Part shown: positions 50,414 through 57,916 of the stretch, piece by piece | Numbering within the stretch: position 1 is the first letter of the stretch | How the letters are laid out: the number at the start of each line of letters is the position of its first letter | From: Thermoanaerobaculum aquaticum | GTDB lineage: Bacteria > Acidobacteriota > Thermoanaerobaculia > Thermoanaerobaculales > Thermoanaerobaculaceae | DNA length: 64,000 nt | Assembly: GCF_000687145.1 (NCBI RefSeq) | Contig: NZ_JMFG01000005.1 | Coordinates: forward strand, 51,596-115,595 | Direction: 5' to 3' | Translations under genes and position numbers: made by a program | The notes under the pieces: model-generated | What the model saw: the letters and a program-made list of their open reading frames with translations, nothing else | Told to the model about the DNA's origin: nothing | The model's database searches: none

Positions 50414-51391
50414 ATGACCAGCACATCGGTGCTCACCGAGCCCCAGGAGCTTACCCAGGAAATCCGCAGGCTGGCCAAGGAACGGGGGGCCCTGCTCTTG
50501 GCCCATTACTACCAGCAACCGGAAATCCAGGACCTGGCGGACTTCGTGGGGGATTCCCTGGAGCTGGCCCGCTTTGCCCAAAAGGCCCAGGCCAAAGCCA
50601 TCGTTTTTTGCGGGGTTCGCTTCATGGCGGAAACCGCCAAGATCTTGAACCCCGAAGCGGAAGTGCTGATCCCGGATCTGGAAGCCGGCTGCTCCCTGGA
50701 GGAGTCCTGCCCTCCCGAGCAGTTTGCCGCCTGGCGGGCCCAGTACCCCGACGCCATTGCCGTTACCTACATCAACTGCTCGGCGGCAGTGAAGGCGCTT
50801 TCGGACGTCATCGTCACCTCTTCTTCGGCGGAGGTCATCCTCAAAAAGCTCCCCCTAGACAAGCCCATCCTCTTTGCGCCGGATCGCCATTTAGGCCGCT
50901 ACCTCATGCAAAAAACCGGCCGCCAGCTGATTCTGTGGCCGGGCACCTGCGTTGTGCACGAGCAGTTTTCCCTGGAAGCCCTGGTGCGCCTGAAGGTGCA
51001 GCACCCAAAGGCCTTGGTGGCGGCCCATCCCGAATGTCCGGAAAACATCCTGGCTCTCGCCGACCACGTGGGCTCCACCTCTTCAATTTTGCGCTTTGTG
51101 CAGCAAACCGATGCCGAAGAGTTCATCATTGCCACCGAACCCGGCATCATCCACCAAATGGCCAAGCTCGCGCCGGGAAAGCGTTTTATTTCCTTGCCGG
51201 GTCAAGACGGGGAATGCGGCTGCAACACGTGCCCTTACATGAAGCGCAACACCCTGGAAAACCTTTACGCTTGCCTGAAAAGCGGGAAGCCCCGCATTGA
51301 TCTGGATCCCGAGCTGATGGTGGCGGCGCGCAAACCCCTCCAGCGGATGCTGGAGCTCGCTGCCCCTTCGCCCCCACCCTCCGGGGATTAA
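50414..51391 (+). CDS. nadA: Quinolinate synthase
   Basis: Iron-sulphur enzyme condensing iminoaspartate with dihydroxyacetone phosphate to quinolinate for NAD. 325 residues from ATG at 50414. Motifs: LLAHYYQQPEIQDLADFVGDS, FCGVRFMAETAKIL, DLEAGCSLEESCP, TYINCSAAVKA, TSSSAEVI, FAPDRHLGRYL, WPGTCVVHEQFS and the closing GECGCNTCPYMKRNTLENL. The three cluster cysteines belong to the RFMAETAK, GTC and CNTC regions. No nadB or nadC is adjacent. Last gene of the long + strand run; converges with cstA. Confidence 0.95.
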   Translation: MTSTSVLTEPQELTQEIRRLAKERGALLLAHYYQQPEIQDLADFVGDSLELARFAQKAQAKAIVFCGVRFMAETAKILNPEAEVLIPDLEAGCSLEESCPPEQFAAWRAQYPDAIAVTYINCSAAVKALSDVIVTSSSAEVILKKLPLDKPILFAPDRHLGRYLMQKTGRQLILWPGTCVVHEQFSLEALVRLKVQHPKALVAAHPECPENILALADHVGSTSSILRFVQQTDAEEFIIATEPGIIHQMAKLAPGKRFISLPGQDGECGCNTCPYMKRNTLENLYACLKSGKPRIDLDPELMVAARKPLQRMLELAAPSPPPSGD

Positions 51392-51399
51392 GTTTTTCC

Positions 51400-53058
51400 T
51401 TACTGTACAGGTTGCCAGCTGGTTTGCCGGTCCTGTTGCGGTTGCAAAAGCTTGCGCCCCACCTCCCAAGCCATAAGCAGCCCCAGCACGATGAGCACGA
51501 CGGCGGTGACGCCCAAAACCCAGTTGCGCTGGGGGAGGTACTGGAAGACGAGCTGGTACACCAACGCCCCTTCGGTGGTGAGCCACATGAAGGCCGCACC
51601 CCAAAGCGTGTAGCCCTTGGGCTTGCCCAGGCTCACCAAAAACGCGGTGGTGACGAGAAGGGCCAGCGCTCCCACCAGCTGGTTGGCGGCCCCAAAGGCC
51701 GGCCAGATCTTTTGCCAGGCGTTGCCGGTGGCCACCCACGCCCCCAAAACCAGCCCCGCGCCGGCAGCCAGGAACCGGTTTCTGGCCAGCGGAAAGCGCT
51801 GGCCGAGGTTTTCGCTGACGATGTAGCGGGCGATGCGGGTGGAGGTGTCCAGCGTGGTTAGGATAAAGGCGTTGAGCATGAGGATGCCGAAGGCCACGCC
51901 AAAGGGAAGCGGCACGCCCAGGGTGGCCACAGCCCGCCCAAACCCCTTGCCAAAGGCAATGTTGGCCGAGCCTTTCAGCAAATCCTGAAACACAAATCCG
52001 GAAAGCCCGGCTTCCGGAGCTGCCCCCCAAAACAAAGCACCGGCCATCAAGGTAATGACCAGCAAGGCCAGAGCTCCCTCCGCCAGCATGCCGCCGTAAG
52101 CGATGAGGCGCCCCTCGCTTTCTTTGCGGAGCTGCTTGGCGGTGGTGCCGGAAGCCACCAGCGAATGAAACCCCGAAAAGGCTCCGCAGGCCACGGTAAT
52201 GAAGAGCACCGGCCACAGCGGCCCCTGGGGGGAAACGGCGGCGGTCAAAGCCGGGCCGTTGATGGTGGGGCGCAGGAAAAACAAGCCCAAATACCCGAAA
52301 ACCATGCCAAAGACCAGGATGTACATGGAGAGGTAGTCCCGGGGCTGCAGCAGCACCCACACCGGCAAGGTAGCTGCCACAAAGGAGTACACAAAGGCGG
52401 CAGCCAGCCAAAAACCGTAGGAAGCCGGCACTGGAACCAAGTCGCCCAGCACCACCAGCCCGGCCAGTACTACAAGCCCCAGGGCGGTGGCCAGCCAAAC
52501 GTTCATGTGCAGGCGGTAAACCAAAAAGCCAAAGCCCATGGCCAGAACCAGCAATCCTACGGTGGGGATCACGATCTTGGGCTCTTCCGCTAAGGTGCGG
52601 GCGGTGAGCACCGCAAATACCGCTTGCACCAGCACCAACGCCACCCAACTGAACGCCGCAAAAAGCCCTTTGGCCAGGGGCGAAACGGCCTTCTCGGCAA
52701 TTTCCGTCACCGAAACCCCTTTATTGCGCAAGGAGGTCATAAGCGCCCCGTAGTCGTGGACCCCGCCCAAAAACACCGCTCCCAAAAGCACCCACAGCAG
52801 GGCCGGCAGCCACCCGAACAGCGAATAAGCCAGAATCGGGCCCACGATGGGCCCCGCCCCGGCAATGGAGGAAAAGTGGTGCCCAAAGAGCACCGCTGGG
52901 TGGGTGGGCACGTAGTCCCGATCATCCCGCAAAGCCACCGCCGGTGTGGGGTTCTGGTCGTTGGGTGAAAACAGCTTGCGGTCGAGGATTTTCCCATACC
53001 AGCGGTAGAGAAGCCCGAACCAAGCCAAACCAGCCAGCGCCACCAGAGCCGCGTTCAT
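51400..53058 (-). CDS. cstA: Peptide/pyruvate transporter, CstA family
   Basis: Integral membrane carbon-starvation protein; family members import peptides or pyruvate. 552 residues with more than a dozen hydrophobic segments, shorter than E. coli CstA (about 700). Conserved stretches include FGHHFSSIAGAGPIVGPILA near residue 55, RNKGVSVTEIAEK, and FHSLVASGTTAKQL. It is monocistronic. The -10 box TATAAT lies six bases before the ATG with no ribosome site, so a leaderless message is likely. In E. coli cstA is induced in starvation by CRP and controlled by CsrA; no such site is clear here. Confidence 0.93.
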   Translation of the reverse strand: MNAALVALAGLAWFGLLYRWYGKILDRKLFSPNDQNPTPAVALRDDRDYVPTHPAVLFGHHFSSIAGAGPIVGPILAYSLFGWLPALLWVLLGAVFLGGVHDYGALMTSLRNKGVSVTEIAEKAVSPLAKGLFAAFSWVALVLVQAVFAVLTARTLAEEPKIVIPTVGLLVLAMGFGFLVYRLHMNVWLATALGLVVLAGLVVLGDLVPVPASYGFWLAAAFVYSFVAATLPVWVLLQPRDYLSMYILVFGMVFGYLGLFFLRPTINGPALTAAVSPQGPLWPVLFITVACGAFSGFHSLVASGTTAKQLRKESEGRLIAYGGMLAEGALALLVITLMAGALFWGAAPEAGLSGFVFQDLLKGSANIAFGKGFGRAVATLGVPLPFGVAFGILMLNAFILTTLDTSTRIARYIVSENLGQRFPLARNRFLAAGAGLVLGAWVATGNAWQKIWPAFGAANQLVGALALLVTTAFLVSLGKPKGYTLWGAAFMWLTTEGALVYQLVFQYLPQRNWVLGVTAVVLIVLGLLMAWEVGRKLLQPQQDRQTSWQPVQ

Positions 53059-53064
53059 GAGTGG

Positions 53065-53095
53065 ATTATAGCTCCGGCGGCCATTTCTCGGTCAA
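53065..53095 (-). promoter_or_regulatory. Predicted promoter of cstA, placed for a leaderless start
   Basis: Perfect -10 TATAAT (53070-53065 on the - strand) with TTGACC (53095-53090) 19 bases away as a slightly distant -35. The ATG at 53058 is six bases after the -10, about where transcription would begin. Confidence 0.6.
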
Positions 53096-53194
53096 TGCGA
53101 GATGTTCCCATAGATTCGAAAACTCTTGTCTATTTTTGTGTCATTTCGTTGGGCGCCATCCCTGGCTTTGAGCATAGTTTTTTCAAAAGTCCAG

Positions 53195-53200
53195 TACAAT
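53195..53200 (+). promoter_or_regulatory. -10 box upstream of the hybrid kinase gene
   Basis: TACAAT at 53195-53200 in the AT-rich part of the 213-base gap. TTGAGC at 53168-53173 is too far (21 bases) to be a good -35. Leader of about 65 bases with GGAGG ahead of the ATG. Confidence 0.4.
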
Positions 53201-53271
53201 GACACCGGGCGGCTCGCTGGACCCAAGGCCGTTCCGGTTGACATGAAAAACCTTGGCGACCTGGAGGTCTG

Positions 53272-56200
53272 ATGGGGACGCAAAAGCTGGTCGCAGCGGT
53301 GGATGTGGGAGATCCAGCCGTTGATCAACAGGTCAAAGCCGCTCTGGAGGCCCTGGGCTGTGAGGTTGTCCACGAGCCGGGCGTAGCGGTAGACGTTGTC
53401 ATTTCCGATTCCCCAGAAAGTTCCCCCTCGCAGCAGCGAGATCCGGAAGATGCAGGGCCGGTGCGGCTCCCTTACCGGGTGCACCTCCTCCACGAGGATG
53501 AACCCCTGCCACAAGCAATGGGCGCGTCTTGCGACGACGTGGTCCGCTACTGCCGGAACTTCGAGGAGTTCAAGTTGCGGCTGCAAGCCCGCTTGCGGGT
53601 GGTGGAGCAAACTCGCCGCCTGGTGAAGCTGGAGCAAAGCCTTTCACAGGCGATGGCCAAGCTGCAATCCAGCGAGGAGCGCTCCCGGACGCTGGTGGAA
53701 AGCATCACCGACGTTTTTTACGTCACCGATGCCAACGGACGCCTGGTTTACGGAAGCCCCAACCTCTTCAGCTATACCGGATACCAGCCGCGCGAACTCC
53801 TCCATCGTACCTACCTGAAGCTGGTAGCCCCGGAGGACCGGCGTTGGCTTGTGGCTCTGTACCTCGCCAAAACCGCAGAAGGTGCCAGCGAAGTGGCTTG
53901 CGAGTTCCGGGCGCTGCGAAAGGACGGCTCGCGAGTTTGGGTGGACCAGCGAACCACCATTGTCCGGGACCGCCAGGGCCGCGTGGTGGAGTACCGAAAC
54001 GTGGTGCGGGACATCAGCGAGCGCAAGGCCATGGAAGAAGCCCTGAAGGAAGGCGAGGAGCGGTACCGCTCGCTTTACGAAAACGTGGCCATTGGTCTTT
54101 ACCGCACCACCCCCGATGGTCGCATCCTCATGGCCAACCCGGCGCTGGTGCACATGCTGGGGTTCGAAACCTTCGAAGAATTGGCGCAGCGAAACCTGGA
54201 AGAGGAAGGCTTTGAGCCTGGCTATCCGCGGGCCCTTTTTCGCCAAAGGCTGGAAAGCGAGGGGCAAATCGTTGGTCTCGAGTCGGCCTGGAAGCGGCGG
54301 GATGGGAGCGTCATTTACGTGCGCGAAAGCGCCCGGGCGGTCAAAGACGAAAGCGGTCGGGTGCTTTACTACGAGGGAACCGCCGAGGACATTACCGAGA
54401 GGGTAACCGCGGAAAAGGCCCTGACGGAAAGCGAGGAGCGCTACCGGCTGATCTCCGAAATGATTTCCGATTACGCTTACGCCTTTCGCGTGGAAGCCGA
54501 CGGCACCATGCGGGGGGATTGGCTTACCGAATCCTTCACCAAGGTGTTTGGCTGGACGATCGAGGAACTGGACCGCCGGGGCGGCTGGGTGGGTGCCGTG
54601 TACCCGCCGGACCTGCCCCTGTGGGTAGAGCACGCCGGCAAGGTTCTGCACGGCCAACCTGATGTCACCGAAGGTCGGTTTGTAACCCGCGATGGCGAGG
54701 TCCGCTGGCTTCGCGACTACGCGGTCCCCATCTTTGACCCTGCAGCGGGCCGGGTGACCCGCATTGTGGGAGCTTCCCAGGACATCACGGAGAAACGGAA
54801 GCTGGAGGAAGCCCTTGAGGCAAGCAACGAACTGTTTCGCGCGCTGGCCGACGCAGCGCCGGCGGCGGTACTGGTGCTGCAGGGAGACCGACTTTTGTAC
54901 GCGAACAAATTCGCTAAGAATTTAGTGGGCTTCTCCGACGTTGAAAGGCGAAACGAGGAGAATTTTGATGTTCTAAAGCTCGTGGACCCGGCTTTCCGGG
55001 AGCAGGTGCGCAGTTGGGGTTACGCCCGGGAGCGGGGCGAGCCGGCCCCCAACCGCTACGAGCTCCCCATCCGCACCCGGGACGGGAAACGCCGCTGGCT
55101 GGATTTTTCGGTGGTGACGTTCCCATACCGGGGCCAACCGGCGCGCATGGCGGTGGCGGTGGACATCACCGACAAGAAGGCCACGGAAGAAGCGCTGCTC
55201 CACGCCCAAAAAATGGAAGCTATCGGCCGCCTTGCCGGCAGTGTGGCCCACGATTTCAACAACATGCTTTTGGTGATCATGGCTCACGCCGAGCTCTTGA
55301 AGCTCAAGGCTGGCCAGGATCCCAGGTTTTTGGCGGCGGTGGACGGCATCTTAGGGGCTTCCACCCGCGCCGCCGAGCTCACCAGGAAGCTTTTGGCTTT
55401 TGCCCGCAAGCAGCAGGTTCACCCCGAAAGGCTCGACCTCAACCACGAGGTGGGCGGCACCTTGAAGGTCTTGAAGCGGCTCTTGGGTGAAAACGTGGAG
55501 CTCATCTGGCGGCCGGCCGAGGACCTCTGGCCGGTGGTTCTGGATCGCTCCCAGGTGGACCAGGTGGTGGCCAACCTGGTGGTCAACGCCCGGGATGCGG
55601 TGGGGGAGAAGGGGCACATCTGGGTGAGCACAGCTAACCGCCAGCTCAGCGAAGAGGATTGCCGCCTTTTGCCCGAAGCGAAACCGGGGCGGTATGTGGT
55701 GCTTGCTGTGAAGGACGACGGCTGTGGCATGGATAGCGAGGTCCTGAAGCGCATCTTTGAGCCTTTCTTCACCACCAAAGGGGAAGGCAAAGGAACGGGC
55801 CTGGGCTTGGCCACCGTTTTTGGCATCGTAAAGCAACACAATGGCTTCATCGTGGTGGAAAGCGAGCCTGGCAGGGGGAGCACCTTCGAGATTTACTTTC
55901 CCGTGGTCGAGGGCGAAAAGGCGGAAGCCCGCGATGCGGCGGCGCCCATCCCCCGGGGCTGGGAAACTATCCTGCTGGTGGAGGACCAGCCGGAGGTTCT
56001 GGAAGCGGCCAGCAGCTTGCTCAAGCAGCTCGGCTATCAGGTGCTTTCGGCCAAAGGCCCCGAGCAAGCGTTGGCCGTTGCCGCTTCGTACCAGGGGGTC
56101 ATTCACCTTTTGCTTTCGGACGTGGGTCTTCCGGGCATGAGCGGCAGCGAGCTGGCCCAACACCTGGTGGCCGTGCGGCCGGAAATGAAGGTGTTGCTGA

Positions 56201-56331
56201 TGACCGGGTACACCCAGGAAGCGCCTCTGCGCACAGAAGCGGAAAAAGCCTGGGGCCCGGTGCTGGAAAAGCCCCTCACCGCGGAGGCTCTCGCCCACAG
56301 CGTGCGGCAGGTGCTGGAAGGCAAGGCATAG
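53272..56331 (+). CDS. Hybrid sensor histidine kinase with four PAS domains and a receiver
   Basis: 1,019 residues, no membrane segments, so cytoplasmic. Residues 1-130 look like a degenerate receiver-type domain (VDQQVKAALEALGCEVV, VDVVISDSP). Four PAS domains follow, each opened by EERYR/SEERSR-like helices (about 137, 260, 385 and 515). The HisKA phosphoacceptor is H660 in GSVAHDFNNML. The HATPase has NARDAVGEKG, DDGCGMDSE and GKGTGLGLATVFGIVK. A carboxyl receiver has D950 in LLSDVGLPGMSG and LEKPLTAEAL. PAS domains suggest redox, oxygen or ligand sensing. No response regulator gene is next to it; hutH lies downstream. Confidence 0.93.
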   Translation: MGTQKLVAAVDVGDPAVDQQVKAALEALGCEVVHEPGVAVDVVISDSPESSPSQQRDPEDAGPVRLPYRVHLLHEDEPLPQAMGASCDDVVRYCRNFEEFKLRLQARLRVVEQTRRLVKLEQSLSQAMAKLQSSEERSRTLVESITDVFYVTDANGRLVYGSPNLFSYTGYQPRELLHRTYLKLVAPEDRRWLVALYLAKTAEGASEVACEFRALRKDGSRVWVDQRTTIVRDRQGRVVEYRNVVRDISERKAMEEALKEGEERYRSLYENVAIGLYRTTPDGRILMANPALVHMLGFETFEELAQRNLEEEGFEPGYPRALFRQRLESEGQIVGLESAWKRRDGSVIYVRESARAVKDESGRVLYYEGTAEDITERVTAEKALTESEERYRLISEMISDYAYAFRVEADGTMRGDWLTESFTKVFGWTIEELDRRGGWVGAVYPPDLPLWVEHAGKVLHGQPDVTEGRFVTRDGEVRWLRDYAVPIFDPAAGRVTRIVGASQDITEKRKLEEALEASNELFRALADAAPAAVLVLQGDRLLYANKFAKNLVGFSDVERRNEENFDVLKLVDPAFREQVRSWGYARERGEPAPNRYELPIRTRDGKRRWLDFSVVTFPYRGQPARMAVAVDITDKKATEEALLHAQKMEAIGRLAGSVAHDFNNMLLVIMAHAELLKLKAGQDPRFLAAVDGILGASTRAAELTRKLLAFARKQQVHPERLDLNHEVGGTLKVLKRLLGENVELIWRPAEDLWPVVLDRSQVDQVVANLVVNARDAVGEKGHIWVSTANRQLSEEDCRLLPEAKPGRYVVLAVKDDGCGMDSEVLKRIFEPFFTTKGEGKGTGLGLATVFGIVKQHNGFIVVESEPGRGSTFEIYFPVVEGEKAEARDAAAPIPRGWETILLVEDQPEVLEAASSLLKQLGYQVLSAKGPEQALAVAASYQGVIHLLLSDVGLPGMSGSELAQHLVAVRPEMKVLLMTGYTQEAPLRTEAEKAWGPVLEKPLTAEALAHSVRQVLEGKA

Positions 56332-56373
56332 CCTACGCGGCCGGGCTTTAAAAGTCGGCAGCAAAGGAAATGC

Positions 56374-56379
56374 TATGCT
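56374..56379 (+). promoter_or_regulatory. Possible extended -10 box upstream of hutH
   Basis: TGC-TATGCT reads as an extended -10 (TGn plus hexamer). It lies within the alternative ATG at 56370 and 17 bases before the ATG at 56397, so it would make the latter the first start of the transcript. Confidence 0.3.
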
Positions 56380-56396
56380 CGCCGCCGGGCGGTGCT

Positions 56397-57902
56397 ATGG
56401 TGGTCATTGACGGCAGGAACCTCACTCTCGAACAGGTTTACCAGGTCGCAACGGGCAAGGCCCCGGTGGCCTTGGCCCCGGAGGCCCGGGAACGCATGGC
56501 CTCCCGGCGCCAGGGGATTGAAGCCAGGCTTTCAGCAGGGGAGGTGATTTACGGCGTCAACACCGGCTTTGGCCGCATGGCCGATGTGGTGATCCCGCCG
56601 GAAAGCCTGGCGGAGCTTCAGCTGAACCTTTTGCGCTCCCATGCCTGCGGGGTGGGGGCTCCCTTCCCCCGGGAGGTGGTGCGGGCCATGCTGCTGCTGC
56701 GGGCGAACGTCCTGGCTTCCGGCTACGCCGGGGTGCGGCCGGAGGTGGTGGACAGGCTGCTCGAACTTTTAAACGCCGGCGTGCACCCGGTGGTGCCTTC
56801 CCAGGGCTCGGTGGGGGCCTCGGGGGACCTGGCGCCCCTGGCCCATCTGGCGCTGGTGCTGGTGGGGGAAGGGTTTGCCGAGTACCAGGGGGAGGTTGTG
56901 CCCGGTAGTGAGGCGTTGCGCAGGGCAGGGATCGAGCCTTTGGCGCTGGCGCCCAAGGAAGGGCTGGCCCTCATCAACGGCACCCAGGCCATGGCGGCGG
57001 TGGGGTGTTTGGCGCTCCTGGAGGCGGAAAGGCTGTGCGCCGCTGCCGACGTGGTGGCGGCCATGAGCGTGGATGCCCTGGAGGGCACCGATGTGGCCTT
57101 TTTGGAGGAAATCCACCAGGCGCGCCCGCACCCCGGACAGGTCGCTTCCGCCCGCAACCTCTTTGCTTTGCTTTCCGGCTCGCAAATTCGCGAGTCCCAC
57201 CGCTCCTGCTCCCGGGTGCAAGACGCCTATTCCCTGCGCTGCACCCCCCAGGTGCACGGGGCCTGCCGCGATGCCCTGGCCCACCTGCGGGCCAAGCTGG
57301 CCATCGAAATCAACAGCGCCACCGACAACCCCATGGTCTTGGCCGACGGCCGCGTGGTTTCCGGCGGCAACTTCCACGGAGCGGCACTGGCGGCAGCTTT
57401 CGACTACGCGGCCACTGCCCTCACCGATTTGGCTTCCATTTCCGAGCGCCGTTCCGCCCGGCTGGTGACCCCCGAGCAGTCCGGTTTGCCGGCGTTTCTG
57501 GTGCCGGAACCGGGCTTGAACTCCGGCTTCATGACGGCCCACGTCACGGCGGCCGCTTTGGTTTCCGAGTGCAAAACCCTGGCCCACCCGGCGGCGGTGG
57601 ATTCCATCCCCACCTCGGCCGGTCGCGAGGACCACGTGTCCATGGGCACCTGGGCCGCGCGGAAGCTCGCCATGATCGTGGAAAACCTGCGCTTTGTGTT
57701 AGCGGTGGAGCTTTTGGAAGCGGCGCAGGGCATTGAGCTGCGCCGGCCCTTGCGGTCCTCGCCGGCTTTGGAAAGAGCGCTGGCCAGGCTGCGGGAGCAG
57801 GTGCCCTTTTTGCAACGGGATCGCTTTCTCCACGCGGATATACTTAAAGCCGCCGCGGTCTTGGGGGAGCTTTCTCCTGAAGAGCTTTTGGCCGCGTCCT
57901 AA
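56397..57902 (+). CDS. hutH: Histidine ammonia-lyase
   Basis: First step of histidine breakdown: histidine to urocanate and ammonia. 501 residues. The MIO cofactor precursor A-S-G is residues 141-143 in VGASGDLAPLAHLAL. YGVNTGFGRMADV, LINGTQAMAAVG, SGGNFHGAALA and SAGREDHVSMG are family motifs. The ATG at 56397 matches the usual start of the family (VIDGRNLTLEQV); ATG at 56370 would add nine residues. The other hut genes (hutU, hutI, hutG) are not in the window. Aromatic amino acid lyases share the MIO, but the SAGREDHVS stretch favours HutH. Confidence 0.93.
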   Translation: MVVIDGRNLTLEQVYQVATGKAPVALAPEARERMASRRQGIEARLSAGEVIYGVNTGFGRMADVVIPPESLAELQLNLLRSHACGVGAPFPREVVRAMLLLRANVLASGYAGVRPEVVDRLLELLNAGVHPVVPSQGSVGASGDLAPLAHLALVLVGEGFAEYQGEVVPGSEALRRAGIEPLALAPKEGLALINGTQAMAAVGCLALLEAERLCAAADVVAAMSVDALEGTDVAFLEEIHQARPHPGQVASARNLFALLSGSQIRESHRSCSRVQDAYSLRCTPQVHGACRDALAHLRAKLAIEINSATDNPMVLADGRVVSGGNFHGAALAAAFDYAATALTDLASISERRSARLVTPEQSGLPAFLVPEPGLNSGFMTAHVTAAALVSECKTLAHPAAVDSIPTSAGREDHVSMGTWAARKLAMIVENLRFVLAVELLEAAQGIELRRPLRSSPALERALARLREQVPFLQRDRFLHADILKAAAVLGELSPEELLAAS

Positions 57903-57916
57903 AAAGGAGGTCCTGG

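Noticed and set aside
51403..51410. CTGTACAG palindrome between nadA and cstA
   Set aside because: It forms the last codons of cstA and is too short to count as an operator or terminator.
53059..53271. 213-base gap searched for a small RNA, a riboswitch and a sigma-54 promoter
   Set aside because: It is AT-richer than its surroundings and holds promoters for both flanking genes, but I see no GG-N10-GC motif, stable hairpin with T-run or riboswitch pattern.
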